From Prorocentrum cordatum (taxonomy: Eukaryota > Sar > Dinophyceae > Prorocentrales > Prorocentraceae), in contig CAUYUJ010016486.1 in assembly GCA_963575745.1 (NCBI GenBank), forward strand, positions 133,296 through 197,295: 64,000 bases of DNA, written 5' to 3'. A program made the translations under genes and the position numbers. Shown piece after piece: positions 60,043-64,000 of the stretch. Below the pieces are notes generated by a model. It did no database searches. It worked only from the letters and a program-made list of their open reading frames with translations, and was not told the DNA's origin. How positions within the stretch are numbered: position 1 is the first letter of the stretch; every line of letters starts with the position of its first letter.

Positions 60043-60690
60043 CTACTTGGGGCCGTCCTGTGGGCCTTTTGGGGCTTTCTTGTGCCGCCATGAAGCTCTT
60101 CTAGGCCCCTTTTGGCCGTGCGGGGGGCTATCTTGGGGCCGTCTTGGGCCGTCTCGGGACCGTGTCAAGCCGTTCTGGGTCCCCCCCCTCTTGGACCAGC
60201 TTGTGGCTCTCTCGGGGCTGTCTTGGGGCGCCAGGAGGCCCCCTTGGAGCTCTTTGCGGGATCTTCTGGGCTTTCGAAGGTCGCCAAAGGGGCCGATGTT
60301 GCACCGACGAGCGCCGAAAGCGAATACTTGGAAGAACATCAGTTAAACCAATGTGTTTTCGGTTTCTTTAGGGCTTTCGGCGAGCGTCTTCCCTCTTGGG
60401 GGCCCCTTGAAGCGTCTTGGGTGCCTCGGGGGCGCTTCTTGGGGTTTCTGGGGGGTCTCTTGGGTGCATCTTGGGGGCATCTTGGGGGCCTCTTGGGGCC
60501 TTCTGGGCGTCTCTTGGGGCCCGATGTGTCGTTTCGGATGCCATCTTGGGCCATCTTGGAGGTGATCGATCAAAGAACGGGTGGAGGTCCAAGTAGCTCC
60601 CCTCCCCCAGGAGGCCACAATTGGCCCCAAACCCGAGTCAAATCAATCATTTTGGCTTTCTCGCCGAGGCCATCTTGGACGCTCTAGTTA
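60043..60690 (+). repeat. TCTTGGGGCC-type array with shared 3' segment
   Basis: Diverged 10-12-bp units, then GCCATCTTGGAGGTGATCG, ATCAAAGAACGGG, AATCAATCATTTTGGCTTTC and TCGCCGAGGCCATCTTGG, parallel to the higher-order units at 17412-18395. Confidence 0.8.
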
Positions 60691-61330
60691 CCCGCCGCTC
60701 CCCCCGTCCAGGTCCAGGGAAGGGGCAGGCGGAAGGGGAAGCTGTTTCGAGCAGGTGGAGTCTCCCCCCATGGGACGCACTGCTGCAAGCAGTCGCACTA
60801 AGCAGAGGTCCAGAGCCAGACCCCCCCCTCCCCTCCCTTCCTCCCAATGTCGAAACGCCGAATCAAAAAACGTTGACTTTCGAGAGTGCGCATAGCGCGA
60901 ATGTTTGTATCACGCGGCCGGTCTCGCGGAGCGGGGTGACCGTGTTCATATACGTGGGCGGGCGCGCACGTCCTTGGTGTTGTGATGTTCCAACCTACTT
61001 TGGCCTTGATCACCAGGAAGAAGTTCGAGCACCAAGAAGGTACCCCAACTGGAGTGCTTTCACGTGTCGGGCCCTCGGAGGCGGTACTCGTTCGACGCTG
61101 TTTCGAAGAATCGCCTTTCCGGGTGCTCGAGATCGTTTCTGGGACGTGGTCCCCACGCACGACTGGAGCAGCACGACCCTCGTGGGCTCCCTGCCACCGT
61201 GTGGCCCGCCGGCCGTGGCCCGAAGGAGAGAGAGGCCCTCGGCCGCCCCGCCTCCTGGGGGAGGGCGGTCACCTCGGCCCGCGGGCTGCAGGACAGGGCT
61301 GGACCCGGGCGCTGCCCTGCCGAGCTCCGG
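60691..61330. other. No gene recognised
   Basis: Two plus-strand frames and one minus-strand frame of 120-300 codons overlap here. Plus-strand pieces such as TLALITRKKFEHQEGTPTGV look protein-like but match no family I know. Confidence 0.4.
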
Positions 61331-61381
61331 CTGTGTTCTGTGTTTCGTTCTGGCGGGGAGGTGCAGGAAAACAGGTATCGC

Positions 61382-61525
61382 CGAGCGCGTTCCACTACTC
61401 GCAAAGTGCCTACTTGCAAGCGTTCGAAAAACACATGTCTGCTCTGATGTAATGTATCGTAGATCCCCCGCGGGGGATCCAGGCCATTTGCGAGTAGTTA
61501 CTTTGCGAGTAGTGGAACGCGCTCG
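61382..61525. mobile_element. Foldback MITE, family F3, copy with perfect 26-bp terminal inverted repeats
   Basis: Positions 61382-61407 (beginning CGAGCGCGTTCCACTACTCG) and 61500-61525 (ending AGTGGAACGCGCTCG) are perfect inverted repeats of 26 bp. The middle holds ATCCCCCGCGGGGGATCC, itself a palindrome. A looser inverted pair lies outside (TGTTTCGTTCTGG near 61340 and GAGCAGAACGAAAAACAGG near 61534), so the true element may run from about 61330 to 61560. No coding capacity. A diverged copy is at 52621-52749. Confidence 0.85.
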
Positions 61526-61559
61526 TCGAAGGTAGAGCAGAACGAAAAACAGGACGAGA

Positions 61560-62120
61560 AAACGAATTGAACAGCAACCTTGAGGTCCCGCCCTGCTGCA
61601 GGAGTTCGTCGTCGCCGTCGCCGTCGCCCTTCTTGGCGCGGGGCAGCTCTGCGCGCGAGGCTGCCCCCGTGTCCACGGGGTCGCCCCCAGGGGGGGTCGC
61701 CCCCCGGAGGCCGCGAGGCCGCGAGGATCCGTAGATGCGCAGGCACGCCACCGGCGATGCTGGCAACGACGATGTGGGTGTCGGCACTCTCATAGGTGCG
61801 GGCGGCTCGTGGCCCGTCCGATGGCAGGAGAGGCTTGTGTTCGCGTCTTCCTGCCATCTTCTTATCATCTGTCCTGCGCGAGCTCGGCGTCGCAGAAGCC
61901 ATCTCCCAACACCGCCCGTAACCAGCATCGCCCTTCTAGCGTGGCCTCGGTGGATGCGGCGCATCCTGCGCCCCCCCCCCAGTGCGAGTGGTTCGTGGCC
62001 AGTCCGATTGCAGAAACGGCTTGTTCACGCTTTCCGCTTTCCTGCCATCTGTTATCATCTGCTCTGCGCAAGTTCGGCGTCGCAGACACCAGATTTCCAA
62101 CACCGTCGTGAACCAACATC
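61560..62120. other. No gene recognised; two imperfect direct repeats
   Basis: A segment with GTGGCCCGTCCGATGGCAGGA, GGCTTGT, TTCCTGCCATCTTCTTATCA, CTGCGCGAGCTCGGCGTCGC occurs at about 61808-61895 and again, diverged, at 61995-62080. No coding domain. Confidence 0.5.
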
Positions 62121-62123
62121 TCA

Positions 62124-62303
62124 GGCGATCGCAAACATGGATCAATGGGGGCGTGGATTGGCGACGGGCCCGTTTCCATATCACCGCCGCCGAGCGAGGC
62201 GGCACCGGCCGCACTTTGGGGAGGGCACCTCCCCCGATGCATGGATTTGGCGACCGCGCGCCAAATCTACGGGTCGCTAATTCGTGCTTGCGCTTTCCCG
62301 AGC
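62124..62303. mobile_element. Foldback MITE-like element, family F2, third copy
   Basis: GGCGATCGCAAACATGGATC, GGCGTGGATTGGCGACGGGC, CGCCGCCGAGCGAGGCGGCA, CATGGATTTGGCGACCGCGC, CCAAATCTACGGGTCGCTAA follow the order of 32761-33000. A GCATCGCC..GGCGTGGCC(T)TGGTGGATGCGGCGC segment on its right also appears before it (61927-61965). Confidence 0.75.
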
Positions 62304-62750
62304 ATCGCCGTTGGCGTGGCCTTGGTGGATGCGGCGCGCCCCCCGCCCCAGGGACCTCCGACGAGAGGCCTTTTTTCCCAGTCTCTGCGGGCAGCAGAGG
62401 TCTCGACCCCTGCCTCCGGGGCAGCTTTTCCGTCCCATGTTCTATCAGGAGGGGAACAAAAACACAGACACACAATCGTCGAGTCCCCCGAAGGTATGGA
62501 AAGGTATGGAAGTGGGGGGCAGACGGAGAGCCAGAAACTATTGGTACATGTGGGGGATCATGGGATTTGTGGGTATTTCTGTGTGTGTCCGAGGGCCCCT
62601 TTATTTTGAGACCTTCTGGGCCCGAGGACGGCACCAGGAGCCGGAGACGGAGTAAAGGCGCAGGGAATCGAAGACGTCGATCCGTGGGAGATCCGGGCCA
62701 GGGCCTCTTCGCCCACGCGCGCGCGCGGAGGCCTCCCTCAAGCCCTCCTG
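62304..62750. other. No gene recognised
   Basis: GC-rich DNA without visible repeats or domains. Confidence 0.45.
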
Positions 62751-62754
62751 CCTA

Positions 62755-62850
62755 CTGAGAGGCTTTTCCTGTGTCTTCGGGGAAGGCTCAGAGTACTTCT
62801 CAGAAGGCCGGGGAATTTCCGAGCCTTCTGAGAAGGCCTCCCTGAGATTC
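62755..62850. mobile_element. CCTTCTCAGAAGG palindrome repeat, family F4, copy 4
   Basis: CTACTGAGAGGC, GGGGAAGGCTCAGAGTACTT, CTCAGAAGGCCGGGGAATTT, CCGAGCCTTCTGAGAAGGCC. The two halves are inverted repeats around GGGGAATTTCC. Confidence 0.7.
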
Positions 62851-62865
62851 GACGTTGCCAAAATT

Positions 62866-63066
62866 GCAGCATCGCAAAAGCCGCGACCACATCTCCGGAG
62901 CCCTTCGATTCCCCGGCGCCTCTACCCACCTCTCTGCGTCACCCGTCGAGCCCGATCGATCTGTGAGGGCCCCGGGGCCCGAACTTGAGCGAAAGCGCCC
63001 GGCTCGAAAAATCGAGTCGCCAGAATCTCAGGGCTTCTCCTTCTTGCCTCCCCCCTGGGCTCGCCG
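62866..63066. repeat. Dispersed repeat F5, copy 2
   Basis: TCTCTGCGTCACCCGTCGAG, CCGATCGATCTGTGAGGGCC, CGAACTTGAGCGAAAGCGCC, CGCCAGAATCTCAGGGCTTC, parallel to 52783-52990. Confidence 0.7.
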
Positions 63067-63172
63067 CCGTCCTCCGGGCGGCGCGTGCGTGCGTGCCACC
63101 TCCCGGCAGGTTCCTGTCCGGGCGGCAGGACAAGGCCCGACCGCCCTGCTCCAGTCTTGCCTCTCTTAGCTC

Positions 63173-63382
63173 TAGGCCTCCCAGGTGGGGTCGGAGCAGA
63201 CGGGGTCGAAGGATCGCGCCGCACCGCCGATGCATCGACGATGCGGCTCGATGTGGAGCCCGCGTTTCCCCACGCCGACGTCGCCGATACATCGCCGACG
63301 TCGCCTATGCATCGCCGATGGATTCGCGATGCGGCGCGACCCTTCGACCCCATCTACTCGGACCCCATCCGGGAGGCCTCTA
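63173..63382. mobile_element. Foldback MITE-like element, family F1, complete copy
   Basis: Left arm TAGGCCTCCCAGGTGGGGTC, GGAGCAGACGGGGTCGAAGG, ATCGCGCCGC; right arm GCGGCGCGACCCTTCGACCC, CATCTACTCGGACCCCATCC, GGGAGGCCTCTA. Counting the element as GGCCTCC..GGAGGCC, both flanks read TCTA (left ends 63174, right starts 63379), a possible 4-bp target duplication. The interior holds GCCGATGCAT-type repeats as in 27029-27229. Confidence 0.82.
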
Positions 63383-64000
63383 TTATCAAAGAGGAGAGGG
63401 CTGGCCTCGGGGAGCTCGGGGTTGCAGCTCCCGGGAGAGGTCTTGAGGCCTGGCCAGGGCGCGCTTGTCCCTGGCCACGGAGAGTGCCGTGTGCGGTCGG
63501 ACCGAGGCATGAGATCGAGGTCGGTTCGGGGAAGGTGCCCCCAGTGTCGTTTCCGCAGAAGGCTGCCACACACCACCGCCGTCCCTTGCCTCGGCCAGGG
63601 GGGCACGCAAACCATGCCAGGGCCCAGGATGGCTCTGGCCTGGCATGGTGGTGGTGGTGGTGGTGTGCTAGGGGAGGCTTCTCGCACGCCAGCCGCGTAT
63701 CGCGTATCCCCCCGTGGTGACCGAAGAACAACGATACAGGCATAAACATAACTGTCAGAGGTCCGCGCGGAGTTCTTGGGTCAGCGTTGGATCCCTGGCG
63801 GCGGGGTCAGCGCCGACCCAAGATACGAGCAGACCTTCTATAGTTTGTTTGTATGTTTGTTGGCTTGTTTATTGGTAAGGCCTTACGACCGGTGCCGCCG
63901 ACACTGAGGGTGGACCACGACCACGACGGCGGCGTCGGCGGCGACGACGCTGACGTGGGCCAGAGTTCTCAGTGATGCTTCGCGGGGCCTCTTCGGAGCG
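63383..64000. other. No gene recognised
   Basis: GC-rich DNA with a (GGT)n-like GTGGTGGTGGTGGTGG run near 63646-63664, a CCATGCCAGGGCCCAGGATGG..TCTGGCCTGGCATGG inverted pair at 63613-63650 and a short TTTGTTTGTATG segment near 63845. No coding domain. Confidence 0.45.

Overview
The window looks like nuclear DNA of a dinoflagellate, most plausibly a GC-rich free-living species of the Prorocentrum type; the species is inference. Reasons: coding DNA with strong G/C at third codon positions; small exons in long introns full of triplet microsatellites; introns that can use GC as well as GT donors; reverse transcriptase and RNase H remnants of the LINE type common in dinoflagellates; and two protein families familiar from dinoflagellate gene sets (a GDPHL-type vWD-like protein and a DxD glycosyltransferase-like family). 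I found no rRNA, tRNA, spliced-leader gene, CRISPR or bacterial-style operon. Gene density is very low and most of the 64 kb is repeat.

Layout. 1-11 kb: degenerate tandem repeats, a GAT/CTG tract, weak coding-like blocks near 1.6-2.4 kb, a decayed reverse transcriptase on the minus strand (about 5.0-6.05 kb), a possible exon at 8.67-8.83 kb, a 90-bp minisatellite and a TCTTGGGGCC-type array. 11.4-15.4 kb: one large modular reading region on the plus strand, with five Cys-rich modules separated by Pro-Ser-Pro-Thr linkers and ending in a vWD-like domain; its 5' half carries frameshifts and one in-frame TAG. 15.5-41.5 kb: almost purely repeats, including a compound tandem array, a TATG-rich tract of 1.6 kb, several foldback (MITE-like) families and long triplet tracts.

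42-57 kb is the most informative part. An intact single-exon gene (44472-45692) encodes a type II membrane glycosyltransferase-like protein. Four short plus-strand exons (42261-42305, 50863-50961, 53890-53982, 56687-56776), all phase 0 and all multiples of three, spell out the matching core of a second member of the same family. If they form one gene, the intact copy lies inside its first visible intron. Most of these introns end in GGA-rich purine tracts just before the acceptor, and at least one begins with complementary CTC-rich tracts. A decayed LINE-type element (RT fragment, RNase H, C-terminal CxxC region, three frames) follows at 58.0-59.4 kb. 59.5-64 kb again holds TCTTGGGGCC-type repeats and four foldback families that also occur elsewhere in the window.

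Only two loci can be called genes with fair confidence (the vWD-like protein and the intact glycosyltransferase-like gene); the split copy is well supported as exons but incomplete; everything else coding is remnant or candidate.
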